Positions 24,025 through 34,714 of a DNA stretch of 64,000 nucleotides are shown here, piece by piece; position 1 is the first letter of the stretch; every line of letters starts with the position of its first letter. The stretch comes from Carex sylvatica (Eukaryota > Streptophyta > Magnoliopsida > Poales > Cyperaceae). The position numbers and the translations under genes are program-made. The notes under the pieces were generated by a model, which saw nothing but the letters and a program-made list of their open reading frames with translations, did not search any database and was not told the DNA's origin. The stretch covers positions 62,001 through 126,000 of the forward strand of contig CAXKVR010000038.1 in NCBI GenBank assembly GCA_964058845.1, read 5' to 3'.

Positions 24025-26932
24025 ATGGCGCTCCTTCTCCATTGCAGTACGGCACCTCTGCTGGTCAGACGGAACTCAGGCCACCTTATACGACCATTTC
24101 ACTGCGGGGTCCGCTCTCCAGCGGGTGAGTTTTTCAGTTTCTCTATGTGTCTACTGCGGTTCCTCTTTTTTCTCTTGCTAAATGTTTACATTTCTTAAAC
24201 CGTTCACTACGGACAATGTATCATGGTTTTAGGCAGTGTTTATCTCAAGAAAAAGTGAAATTAAATTGAGAAACCGACCTGTCATGAAAAACACTATTGA
24301 AAAAAGAAATGTCGCGGTGGTACCCAGCTAGTTTGGCTACGGTATCAGCAGGTACATCCCAATAGATAGTACTGTACAGTATTAAACCCAACAGGTATTG
24401 AGCTTCTATGCATCTATGGATTGTTTTTCCTTCTTTTACAGGAAATATGGTGGTAAATTTCTCAAACGATAATGGGTCGCCGATTTTTTCTCAAGGAAGC
24501 ATCAGATGCTTAAACAGTGATGAATTTGACATAGGTCCTAGCCAGAGAGTCAATAGTTTTATTTCAAATCTTTCAGGTATGATGGTGAGTTCTTTTCTCT
24601 ATTTCCAATTTGGTCCTTGAAATGTTCTTTTTCATAAACAATGATGAACAGTAATTCTACCAATAGGACTGTTGCAATGTTGCAGATAAATTATTTTAGT
24701 ACCTTTTAAACTGTGTTTTGAGCAACTGCTTAACAGACACCATAGTGTAGACAAAATTGAAGCTGTTAAGTGAAACACAAGTACGGGGACAACATAAATT
24801 ATTATAATATGTTGCGTGAGTTACTGGTTATGCTTTGCTTCCACTCTGTTGGATTTGTTTGCCTTTTCTCTTTTGTTATCTAATAGAAAATCACTATATT
24901 GATAACTTCCCAGGAAATGACATTATCAAAATATGGAAAAACTAGCATCTTGGCGATTTTGGCACCACTTGCCATACCAAATGATGCTCTGGCAGAGGTA
25001 TGCGAGCCTGACAACTCGCTTTTCAACATGCCTCTTCTCTTTGGAATTGCCCTGATTGGTGCTACTGTTGGTGGTATGGTTCATTGAAATTCTTTAATTT
25101 CAATCCAATATATTGTTAGCTTTAAGAATGCTTGGTACTGAGCGAAGAATACACACTAGGTCATATATAACGAATAAATCTTGAATTATGTCAGCCGCTA
25201 GTTTTACAGGACAATTTGTAGAATCTCACCTTCGATTTAATATTAATAACCGTTGGAATCTTTATGTCCATATGAATACTCGTCTGATACAAAGCAGCAT
25301 GTACTACAGCATCATTGAAAGAAAACAGCTGAATACATGAAAATTAGCTGGCAAATAAAAAATAAATAAGTGATTGTAATAGTAAAATAGAGGAAACAAA
25401 ATTTTATGTGAGTTAGTTTGCACAAGCTCATCAGTTTGTTTACCAGGACTTCTGGCAAGGCAAAGAAAAGGCGAGCTGAAGAAGCTGAATGACCAACTAA
25501 GGCAAATAAATGCAGCTTTAAGGCGCCAAGCCAAGATCGAATCGTACGCACCAAATCTAAGCTATGCTCCTGTAGGTTCCAAAATGCCAGAGTCGGAGGT
25601 CATTGTTGACCCAAGAAAGGAGCAATTATTGAAACTTCTAAGAACTGGGAAGAATCACTTGAGGAACCAAAATCATGACCTGGCGTTTCAGGAGTTCAAG
25701 TTGGCATTTGATCTTGCAAGGGACCTAGGAGACCATGTTGAAGAGAAAAAGGCTGCTCGAGGTCTAGGTTAGTTCGTTTTTCTTTGTAGAGTTATGTTCC
25801 ATTTCTTTTTTGTAGTTCTGACGAGGTTTGGTTATTTGGCAACTAACTCAGATGAAGAAAAACAATAACTGTTAAGCAAAAAGGTCAAAATAAAGATATC
25901 TTAGTTTTTTGGAGCAAAAGATTGGATTAAAGTCCAAGAACTCTAGAAGTTGGGTGTTTTTTGACAGAAAATCTCATGCATGCCCTTTCTAAGCCTAAAA
26001 AAAATAGTTTGGGCGGCATTATTTATAGTAAATTTGGAAGCAATGTATTGAGGTTTATTTTGTGCATATAGAGGCATATATTATATTATATTATTGAGGT
26101 TTTGCTATTTTATGCATTAGTTCAAGAAATGATTAGGTTGTCGCGGGGGGGGGGGGGGGGGGGGGGGGGGGATGGAACTGCAGAGAATGGGCGGGTGAGG
26201 TTGAGTGATACAGGCTTTAGATCACTTTTTATCTGATGTAGGCTGAGTGACAGTATACGAGCCTACTTCCGTTGATACATCAAAACTACAGAATGACTGC
26301 CTTGCTGCACAGAAAATCTGGTCCTGCATTATATAACAGCACAGAGACAAGTTAAACGGTTGTTACACAATAAACAAACATTTTTTATTTTTTTTATTTT
26401 GGATATTGTATGTACTTTCCGTTGTGGTCCCTTTTTATAAAGCTTGGAATCGCAGTTCCAGTTCTTCACCTTTTTGTTGGAGAAGCCAAATTGGCTCACA
26501 AATTTACATAAATTCCTTTTCTTTTTTTTTTCATTAAAAGATTTTCCTGTTTAAAATGAAACAGCACAATTTTGGATTTTTCTGTGTAGATCTGAAATTC
26601 ATAAATGTATAATGCTTCAATCACCGTACAAAAATGGTGAAATTTTGTTTGATATATTTTCATCCATATAAACTGATTTTATTGCTAACCTTATATTTCT
26701 TTTCTGTTAACACAAAAAATTCAATATAGGGGCATCATTACAGAGGCAAGGCAAATACAAGGAGGCCATAAAGTACCATTCAACGGTTTTAGGCATTTCA
26801 GAAAAAACAGGAGAAGACTCAGGTGTAACTGAGGCGTATGGGGCAATAGCTGACTGTTATACTGAGCTAGGTGAGCTTGAACAAGCCGGCAAGTTCTATG
26901 ACAAGTACATTGCCAGACTGCAGAACGATTGA
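24025..26932 (+). CDS. FLU: FLUORESCENT IN BLUE LIGHT, chloroplastic (FLU)
   Basis: Five coding exons: 24025-24124, 24442-24584, 24914-25073, 25447-25767, 26730-26932, giving 308 aa, close to Arabidopsis FLU. Residues 1 to about 85 are a poorly conserved, Ser/Arg-rich chloroplast transit region. About 120-138 is a membrane helix (MPLLFGIALIGATVGGLLA). About 140-170 is a coiled coil (RQRKGELKKLNDQLRQINAA). The rest is a TPR domain (ARGLGASLQRQGKYKEAI, TEAYGAIADCYTELGELEQA). FLU sits in plastid membranes and represses glutamyl-tRNA reductase (HEMA1) through its TPRs. This limits 5-aminolevulinate synthesis in the dark and prevents phototoxic protochlorophyllide build-up. Exon 2 has two possible donors, at 24577 and 24585; only the downstream one keeps the frame. 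Intron 4 carries a 27-G tract. The first ATG after the TC repeat gives a sensible transit peptide. It looks functional. Confidence 0.96.
26145..26171. repeat. Poly-G tract (27 G) in FLU intron 4
   Basis: Twenty-seven consecutive G on the sense strand, the second long G-run inside an intron of this window. The RNA could form a G-quadruplex. Confidence 0.9.
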
Positions 26933-27120
26933 CCAATTCAGAAGTGTTTGGATTATATGTATTTCCCTTTTGTTTTTCTTTGCTTAGATTTCTTTGGTAG
27001 TACTTGTTAGTATTGCATGGTTGTAGTTCTGGTTTTCTAGAGAGGGAGTTTGCCTTTAGGCTGTGCAGATTATATTTATTAATTCTGTACTAGCTTGGTT
27101 GAATAAACTAAAGAGGCGTA
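26933..27120 (+). terminator. FLU 3' UTR and likely polyadenylation signal
   Basis: An AATAAA hexamer at 27102-27107, about 170 bp after the FLU stop, is the best candidate near-upstream polyadenylation element. The preceding T-rich DNA fits plant far-upstream elements. Confidence 0.5.
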
Positions 27121-27879
27121 TAACAAGCACATTGCCTAATAATACCAGTCTCACAGTACCATCAGCGACACAGTATCGTACCAACCAGCAGTGTACTGGC
27201 ATTTAGTACCAGTAAAAAGTGCATGAAAATCCACAGCAACGAGGTGAATTAGCATTCGATAATGACCAGCAACAGTACTTTTATTCTGTTTTACAATCAT
27301 AGAAAGTTAACAGCAGTGTAACGGAACGGAAACCAAATCTATAGGCGATATATAGGTCATCCAATGTAACACCTATATATATATATAGGCGAGGGCACTG
27401 GAAAAAAAAGTTTGAAAAATTCATTTTAAAATCTCAAGATAACTAGGGTGTATGCAGTGCTAGTCGGCATGTTTAGTTTTTTCGAGATTTATGCTGAATT
27501 TTGTATGACAATTACTGTTCAAATTTTTGCACTACATTGCAATTAGTGTCATAGATGTTAGGATTTCTAGGGAGACCAGAATTCAAGGAGAAACAGTAGA
27601 ATAAGAGAATTTTTTTTATGAGAAAGCTTATAAAATACAAATGATTTATTTATAAAAATATAAATCTCTAAAAAAATTAATTTATAAGTAGACTCTTCCT
27701 AAAATACTATTAAAAATACTAAAATCTCCACCCTTAGTATAGTCTGTTAAACATAGTTTACTAATTTTGACATCATGCTAATCATGCTAAATCAAGACTG
27801 ATGTAATTATATGATGAGATATGCATATACAACAATCATCTCCTTGATTTGAAATCTCATCGTGAAACAAAAATCCAAA
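27121..27879. other. Intergenic DNA, probably old transposon sequence
   Basis: No gene seen. The segment from about 27590 leads into the dead Copia gag on the minus strand and may be its internal sequence, but it carries no readable domain. Confidence 0.35.
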
Positions 27880-28600
27880 ATAAACCACTAAAGAACATCA
27901 TCAACTTGAATTTCAATTAAATTAGCATAGCCTAAAGACTTATTATTCTGGTCTACCTTCTGTTTATTCTTGAACTTGAAACAATTAGCCTTGATGTGTC
28001 ATATCTTCCTGCAATAGTTGCAAATTAGATTTTTGTGCTTAGAGCTCGAATAGGTCGATGATAAAGTCAAGTTGTTTCCCTTTTCTCTCCCATTCTCGAC
28101 AATCAAACCAACATCTTGATGACCATTCTCAACTCTTAATAAATCACTATTGATGTTGGACTTGACCAACAAATTATTTTTCACATCCTCAAAGGGATTG
28201 ATTCCTTGCTATAAAGCATGGTTTTCTTAAACTAAGACTTAGTCAGCGAACACGTCAGAACCATAGCTTTATTCTCATCGTCCACCTTGATACCAATGAT
28301 CTCCATGTCATTGAGAAGTGAAGTATAGTCTGAAATAGGGCCTTTAACAGATGTAACTTCTGCCATCTTGAAAGAAATGCTCTTCTTCAAACACAACCGG
28401 TTAGTGATCGATTTATGCATATAATCCCCTCTAACTTCTTCCAAGGATCAGCTGTTGCCTGTTGTAGTCTCTAGAAGAATTGTTTGAAAAGTCGAATCAC
28501 TCAAACACAACTGAATATATAGTCGAGAAATGTGTTATTCACAATCTCACAATCTTTATTCTTATCCTCCGCATGCAACTCTTTAGGCTAACCAAATTTG
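27880..28600 (-). pseudogene. Dead Copia retrotransposon gag remnant
   Basis: Minus-strand fragments resemble Copia gag (UBN2 family): LTNR-type wording in SITNRLCLKKSISFKMAE (about 28400-28350), DNEMEIIG-like DMEIIGIKVDDENKA, CSLTKS, and then a CCHC zinc knuckle C-x2-C-x4-H-x4-C (CNYCRKI-stop-HIKANC near 28010) with a stop inside it. Further stops and frame changes occur near 28230. No flanking LTR was identified. It is unrelated in detail to the fresher gag at 62578. Confidence 0.7.
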
Positions 28601-29603
28601 TGTAGTGGAGACAATTAGAATTGCGACTCACGGGGAGATCATTAGTCTATCGTGGTGCACCAACGAAAGTACTCAAGAAGCAAAACCATAAGGCACTGCT
28701 CGGCCACGCGGGTCATAGATCGACTGAAGTAAATTTGAAACTTGGCGACAATGGAACAATATTCTTTACCGGTCACACCTATTCACTATTCCAAATGTAC
28801 AATCCAAATAATATTTTTACTAATCCGAATAGCACCAATTTCATACTAATATAAAAATAACTTTTTTTTCTTCTATATTCTTCAATTTCACTATTCTAAC
28901 TTTCATCCAAACGTACTCTGGCCTTCTCTCTGTTTTTCTAGGAGATTAGAGTTTTCTTTTCTTTGTTGGTTACACCGCAGAACGCACCATTGGTAGTGTA
29001 AGCAATTTTAGCAATGATGAATATTTCTATATATGCACCGAACGAATCATTAGCACGGTGAAATCAATTTTTCAAAAATCAACTCGAAGACGCTCCAAGA
29101 TAAACAAAACTACTCCAGGGCTCCAGGCTCTAGGCTTGAATTCAAATAATTAAGTCCAACGCTGCATTTCGGAGCATTCATTAATTCATGCGAATTTCTT
29201 TATTCTTTTTAATGTTTACATGCGTGAAGTCATCGTGAAAAAAAATCAACAAGGGGGACGTTAGGTGCTACAGATTAGTTGGCCAATATAGATATTTGCT
29301 TAAACGTGCTCATTTTACCTGTTCAAATTTTGAACCAAAGCATGCTTAGATTGTTTATACTGCTTTTGATTAGATAAGTGCTGCTGATTGTTGCTTTAAT
29401 ATTTTTTTTATTTTTCAGACGGTCAAAGAAGTGCGTGATCAGATCACACGATGTAAATTCTATTGCGAAATGAAAAAATGAAGCCATCTGACTATAGAAA
29501 CGTAACTTTGATTTAGTCGTTCATTTATATATCTTGTTAATAATTGAAAAATTAAGATATATAGGAGGTGAGGACTGGAGGTGTTAATTAATTAATGTCT
29601 ACA
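28601..29603. other. Intergenic DNA without recognised features
   Basis: An open frame at 28621-28854 (plus) has no recognisable domain and lies next to dead retroelement sequence, so it is not called a gene. Confidence 0.4.
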
Positions 29604-29667
29604 CTCTACAGCTCTACAGCTCTACAGCTCTACAGCTCTACAGCTCTACAGCTCTACAGCTCTACAG
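29604..29667. repeat. Minisatellite, 8 perfect copies of CTCTACAG
   Basis: Eight uninterrupted 8-bp units with no variation. An incomplete unit precedes it. Confidence 0.95.
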
Positions 29668-30095
29668 GTACAGGACATTTTCTTTGGGTTGGTGCCTCTG
29701 ATTCGGGGCTACAAAAAGGGACCAGGTTTAATGAACAGAGGATTAAAGTTCAATTGTGATGCAAGGAATGTTGCTGTTAATTTTTAGCTAAAAAATTAAG
29801 AAGATGAATCTTAGTTGTTCAATTGTGATGCAAATGAACGACAAATACCCATTGCGAATGAAAAAAACATTAAAAGAAAATTTGATATCATCTAAGGCAT
29901 GCACCTCACCATTTGAGCTTAAAGAGACTTCGGTTTGTAGTCTTTGGACTATATTGATCCAGATCGATTCTGATCGGATGGTCGGGATTCAAATTCAAAC
30001 GGTAAGGTTATGCAGAGATCCGGGCTCAGATTTTCACGGGAAACGGTCCGCTTTGACATCAAACATGGTGACTCTTTCTCGAGAAACTTTCACCC

Positions 30096-30098
<3 letters not shown>

Positions 30099-30128
<30 letters not shown>
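30099..30128. repeat. (CT)n microsatellite
   Basis: About fifteen CT units inside a chance open frame. No associated gene. Confidence 0.9.
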
Positions 30129-30130
<2 letters not shown>

Positions 30131-30608
30131 ATGTGCCTTAATTTCAACCATGCATTCATCATGACAAAATAAAAATATTACTATTGTAACTAACTGCAAG
30201 ACAGCAAGAGTGCGTGGGTGCAATTTAATTATAATATTGTTGATGGTCTAGATCATCTTATCTGTGCACTATTTTAAACATTTCAGATCACACACACACT
30301 TTTTCAGTCAGAGGTGAAATCAAATTCCATGTGTAAACAGTAAATTTCTGGTTCAAGTTGGTCAACATTTCAGTTTTCTTGTAATATACAGGAAACATAG
30401 CAGAGGATACTAAAATTTTTTTTTTTTTTTTTATCTATATAAGAATATCAAAAGATTTTAGAACTTATTATATCGTACAATTATGAATATGAAATGGTAA
30501 TCAACGTGTACAGCTTCAAATTTTTTTGAGAAAGTGGGTGTAACCCATCGATTTAATTAGAAATCATAACAGTCAAATGCTAAAAAAGCTCCAAACAACT
30601 AGAGCTTA

Positions 30609-30844
30609 TGACCATGTTTGGTTGTAGAGTAAGAGGTGGAGTAAACCCCTTACTCCACGTTTAAGGAGCCAAACGAGGAGTAAAATAGAAGGAGTAAGAT
30701 GGAGTAAGAGGTGAGTTAAATTGGAGTAATTTATTCACCTAGAGAGGTGGTTTAGCTTACTCCACCAAACATGATTAACTTACTCCACCTTAACTTGGAG
30801 TAAGCAATTTACTCCGATTTAAAGTTACTCCACAACCATACATG
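30609..30844. mobile_element. MITE with GGAGTAA-rich arms
   Basis: Ends CCATGTTTGGTTGTAGAGTAA and TTACTCCACAACCATACATG are inverted repeats, and TTACTCC / GGAGTAA words recur throughout. A CTTAT word on each side may be part of the target duplication. Non-coding. Confidence 0.7.
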
Positions 30845-31219
30845 ACTTATAGCATGATTACAAAAAGCACTGCTAAACAATGTATGCTAGGCAAAATAAG
30901 AGATAGTTGGAGGAGAGAACCTGTATTGGTGTGGTTGCACCAAAAGCTGACAAGGAAAATAATTTTAGAGCCTACTGATTTCAAAGATGGAATACAAGTG
31001 TCTTGAAAACAAATCTTATTTCTTTCTAACCATATAATCCAAAGTACAACATCTCTAACAAATTTCACTAATGGGATGTGTTTTAATGGTATACAAGCAT
31101 TTAAAACCCATATATCATCCATAGTGGTACCAGTAAAAAAGAAATGATTATGTGATCCAATCCACTGCCATATAGAATTAACAAAAGCATACTTCACAGA
31201 TAAAGTGGTCAGTTGAATC

Positions 31220-32279
31220 TGTTGGGAATCATAAAGGCCAAACAATTACGCTTTATCTAGAGATCAAAAAATTGCATCTCATCTAGGGGTCAAACACTTA
31301 CATCCCGGAGAAGAAGAAACAATCCCCACCTTAACCTAAGACCGTCATATGCTAAAGAGACCCAAAACATAATTTTTAGTGCGGAATACAATACCTGATT
31401 CTATGTTTTTTGCCATGGAATATCAAAGCCGAAGATGGAGCAACAAATGTCTCCGTGAGCGCGAGACAAGACTCTTGATCCAAGATTTTCCTCACGCCTT
31501 TTTGGTTGAATCTTAGATTAGGTCTTCTAAAGCAACAAGATCACCCTTGAGAAATCATCTCCAAAATTTTAATGAATTTCTCCTCTCAATTCTTTGATGG
31601 TGGAAGAAGGGAGAAGACTCTCAAAATTCTGTCTAAGAATAACATCTTTCAGAATTTTGAGATGAGTTGGTTTTCTTATGCCTTAGGGACCCATATATAT
31701 ATAGGTTTACACATCTGACAGTGTGAGTGCGAATGCACCGACCCACACTGGGGCTCAGTGCATCCGCACTGTGTTGTAACGTGTCCAAATAACCGCCTTA
31801 AATTTCAGTCCCAAATTTTTCCAAGTCCTGAGTGCGTCCGCACTGGAGCTCAGTGTGTCCGCATTACGCTCAGACTTTTCTGCATTGAACTGCAGAACCT
31901 GAGTGCATCCGCATTGGGGTCCAGTGCGTCCGCACTAGACAGTTGAACTTCAAAAAATCGCCTAAGTACATTTTTCCTGTGTTGTATGAAGTTTCCAGAA
32001 TTTGGCTAAGTATTGAGTGCATCCGCACTGAGCTCAGTGCGTCCGTACTCAGGGTCAAAATGACAGTTTTCTTAATTGCAAATCTAAGAATTAGTCCATC
32101 AATGATTTGATCTTTGCCTAAATTGTTCTACACATTTATGGACCACATTCTATTGAATACATAGATTGTCTAATATCTTAATTTCATATTATATCACTTT
32201 AATTATGACAATTATATATGACAGTAAACAATTCATAATTATATCACATATATGCTCAACGTTGGATTAAGATCCAACA
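31220..32279 (-). mobile_element. Solo Copia LTR inserted in the LINE
   Basis: The minus strand starts TGTTGGATCTTAATCC and ends CCCAACA, and aligns along its length with the 5' LTR at 60435-61573. Shared blocks include AGACAATCTATGTATTCAAT, AACAATTTAGGC and GGTTAAGGTGGGGATTG. It contains about eight AGTGCGTCCGCACT-like near-palindromes. No internal retroelement sequence lies next to it: LINE sequence resumes on both sides, so it is a solo LTR. The 5-bp flanks (GAAAC / GATTC on the minus strand) match at only 3 of 5 positions, so the target duplication is weak or mutated. Confidence 0.88.
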
Positions 32280-32640
32280 GTTTCAACTTCTCCACAAAAG
32301 GGACAAGAACGATCTTCTTGCCATTCTCTCTTAATAAGGTTACCCTTAGTTAGAATTTTGTCCCTTTTGAGTAAGTACAAAATTTTTTTTATCTTAAGGG
32401 GCATTTTGAACAACCAAATTGTTTTGAATGTTGTGTTTTTAATACCTCCAAACTCAAGCTATTGGTAAAAAGAATGGACTGTAAATTTATCAACAGAAGA
32501 TCATCTCCAATAGAGTGTATCAGGCTTAGTGAAATTGGGAACAAAATTTTGTAAGTGAGTGTGCAGGTTATGCCACTCAGAATACAAAATTTCAGTAAAT
32601 TGTCTCGTAAAAAGTAGTTATACAGCTTCAAATTGAAATG

Positions 32641-34714
32641 AACAATTTTAAAATAATAACATTAATTATGATTAGGATGCAAGTACCTGAAACAGATTTT
32701 TGAAGTATTAAGCTTAGCATGTACTATTTGACTTACTATGATGGAGAACAAGCATATAAAACACATAATTGGTTAAATAAAAGTTAAAATAGTTCTACTA
32801 AAAAATAAAAACTAAAAAGAAGTGATTTTTTATGGAGCCCTAAAAAATCGGACTATAATGAATTGTTATATGTACTCACACCAACATTTCTGTACCATAT
32901 CTAACTATATGTCTATATACAGTATGAACATTATTACACATATATAATGCATGTGTAAATTGATAGATAATATTCAATTTATTTTCAGCTCTATCATTTT
33001 TGTTTCTCTTCCTCATTATGTCTTTCGTATTAAAAGTATTAAAAATTTAAGATTTGAAAGTCCGTTAACAAAATAAAATTATTAATGCATATATACTTTT
33101 TTACAGACATGATAAATCGACGCTAGATATATAAACATAAAATTTGACGAAGGGGACTATAATAAACTGTAGTTTATAACTAGTGCGCCTAATTTTAAAT
33201 TTTAATTTCAAAAAAGTTAACTTGCCAAACGTTAATTTTTCTTTTTTTAGCTAAAAGCAGAATAAACTTGAACCTCCTTCTAGAATAAAAAAAACATTTA
33301 AATGACCGCGGGTCCCAACGTTAACATTTAACGGTCTTTTCCATTTTAATTTGACAGTGAAAAATTTTGAAGGGCCCAAAAAAATTCACGTGTCAGTTGT
33401 TAACATGCAGTGATGAGCAATACATGGAGTAAAGATAGTGGGTGTCATTAGCAAAAGCTAAGAAAGATACGCTGCACAGATTGCCACACCACAACCGTCA
33501 TATTTCCAATTTGAGGCCAAGTCAAAGTACAGAACATATCTTTATTAATTTATTTTGACCAATTTCCATCTCATGCCCCCAAGGCCCCAACCACGCCAAC
33601 ATACCTTTTATCATGACATCCATTTAATTACTTCCCCTCAAGGCCTCAATCCTCATAATCATAACTAAGCAAGCACCAATGTTTGTTTTTTTTCCTTTAT
33701 TATTACAGAGCACAAGTCTGGCTATAATTCATGTAATAATTTATTTAAACAATATATATATATTACTTAGGGTATACATGATAAAAGTTCTTCTGAATAT
33801 TTTAGAGCTCTGAACAACAAACGCCTGCCCATTCGATCTTTACCGAAAGATTAAAGATTAAAGAAGCCTCTCTCTCTCAAATCTAAAAATTTCCATTTTT
33901 CTCTAATAAGAGAAATAAAGGTACAAAAGATCAAATAGATAAAGAAACAGATAAACGACAAAAAAAAGACTTGGTCTTCTTTTTCGTCTCTCTCTATTTG
34001 AATCCAATAAGGAGGTAATCCCTTCCACATAACCAATACAAACAGAAGACTACCCAAAATTCCTCTTTTAGTTTTGCATGCTTTTCAATCAAAGGTTTCA
34101 ACTTTTTCCTCCTTCCAAAATTTCCCATTAAAGCTGGATTCTCATTCTTCATAACAATCAATTTTTCAGCTTTCATCTTTTCTTTTGAAAAAAGGATACG
34201 CCATTTGTAGCCAATTTTTGTTCCTCATTTCCCCCCCTTCCCAATTATCTGCTGGAGTTCACATTTTCCTATTATTTCTCTTTTTCTTTTTTTATTATGA
34301 TTATTTATTCTTCTCTTGGTCGTGTTGCATTTTACGTGCTTTGATGTTTTATTAGAGTTGTCAATCGGAATTCAAAGAAAATATCTTAAATTACTGCTCA
34401 TTATCCTTCTCATTATGTCAATGTTTTCAGAAATTCATCTCTCTATACACGATTGGAATCTCATTTCATAAACTCTACTTCTCTTTTCATTTTTCCATCA
34501 ACCTTTCTTTTGGATTATCTTTTATCTTCAGGGCTTGATAGAAAACCAATTTTTGCATCGCAACCAAATATTAAGCTTTTCACCAATTAACCCTTTTCTT
34601 CCCTCCAAAAATTTACAAATTTCTCTGTCCATTTTCTGCCCGCAGGCTGTTTGCTTTAATTCCCAAGAGAAGAAATCTCTAGGCATTCAAACTTTTCAAA
34701 TTTGAATTGTCATA
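32641..34714. other. AT-rich intergenic DNA and TBC-gene leader
   Basis: No gene, RNA or transposon recognised from 32641 to about 33800. From about 34200 pyrimidine-rich DNA precedes the TBC-gene ATG and is presumably its promoter and 5' UTR. Small minus-strand open frames at 33851-34176 look like chance. Confidence 0.4.

Larger units (their letters stand above)
30414..32640 (-). mobile_element. LINE retrotransposon 3' remnant, interrupted by a solo LTR
   Basis: Minus-strand translations give the C-terminal end of plant LINE ORF2. Upstream of the insertion (32640-32280) is a segment ending in the RT zinc-binding domain: DKILTKGNLIKREWQ then CPFCGEVET. Downstream (31219-30850) it resumes with NSIWQWIGSHN and VLWIIWLERNKICFQ, a hallmark of the family's tail. 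A run of about 18 T at 30415-30432 is the likely poly-A tail on the minus strand. The element is 5'-truncated near 32640 and has frame breaks. A MITE (30609-30844) also sits in its 3' UTR. Confidence 0.8.

Noticed and set aside
24576..24577. FLU exon 2 ending at 24576
   Set aside because: Produces a frameshift and early stop; the donor at 24585 keeps the FLU reading frame. Kept only as a possible alternative splice.
28621..28854. Small gene of 77 codons
   Set aside because: No recognisable domain, low-complexity tail, next to dead retroelement sequence.
29604..29667. CRISPR-like array
   Set aside because: Eight-base units without spacers in a plant genome; a plain minisatellite.
31220..32279. 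Target-site duplication of the solo LTR
   Set aside because: Flanking 5-mers match at only 3 of 5 positions; I do not claim a duplication.
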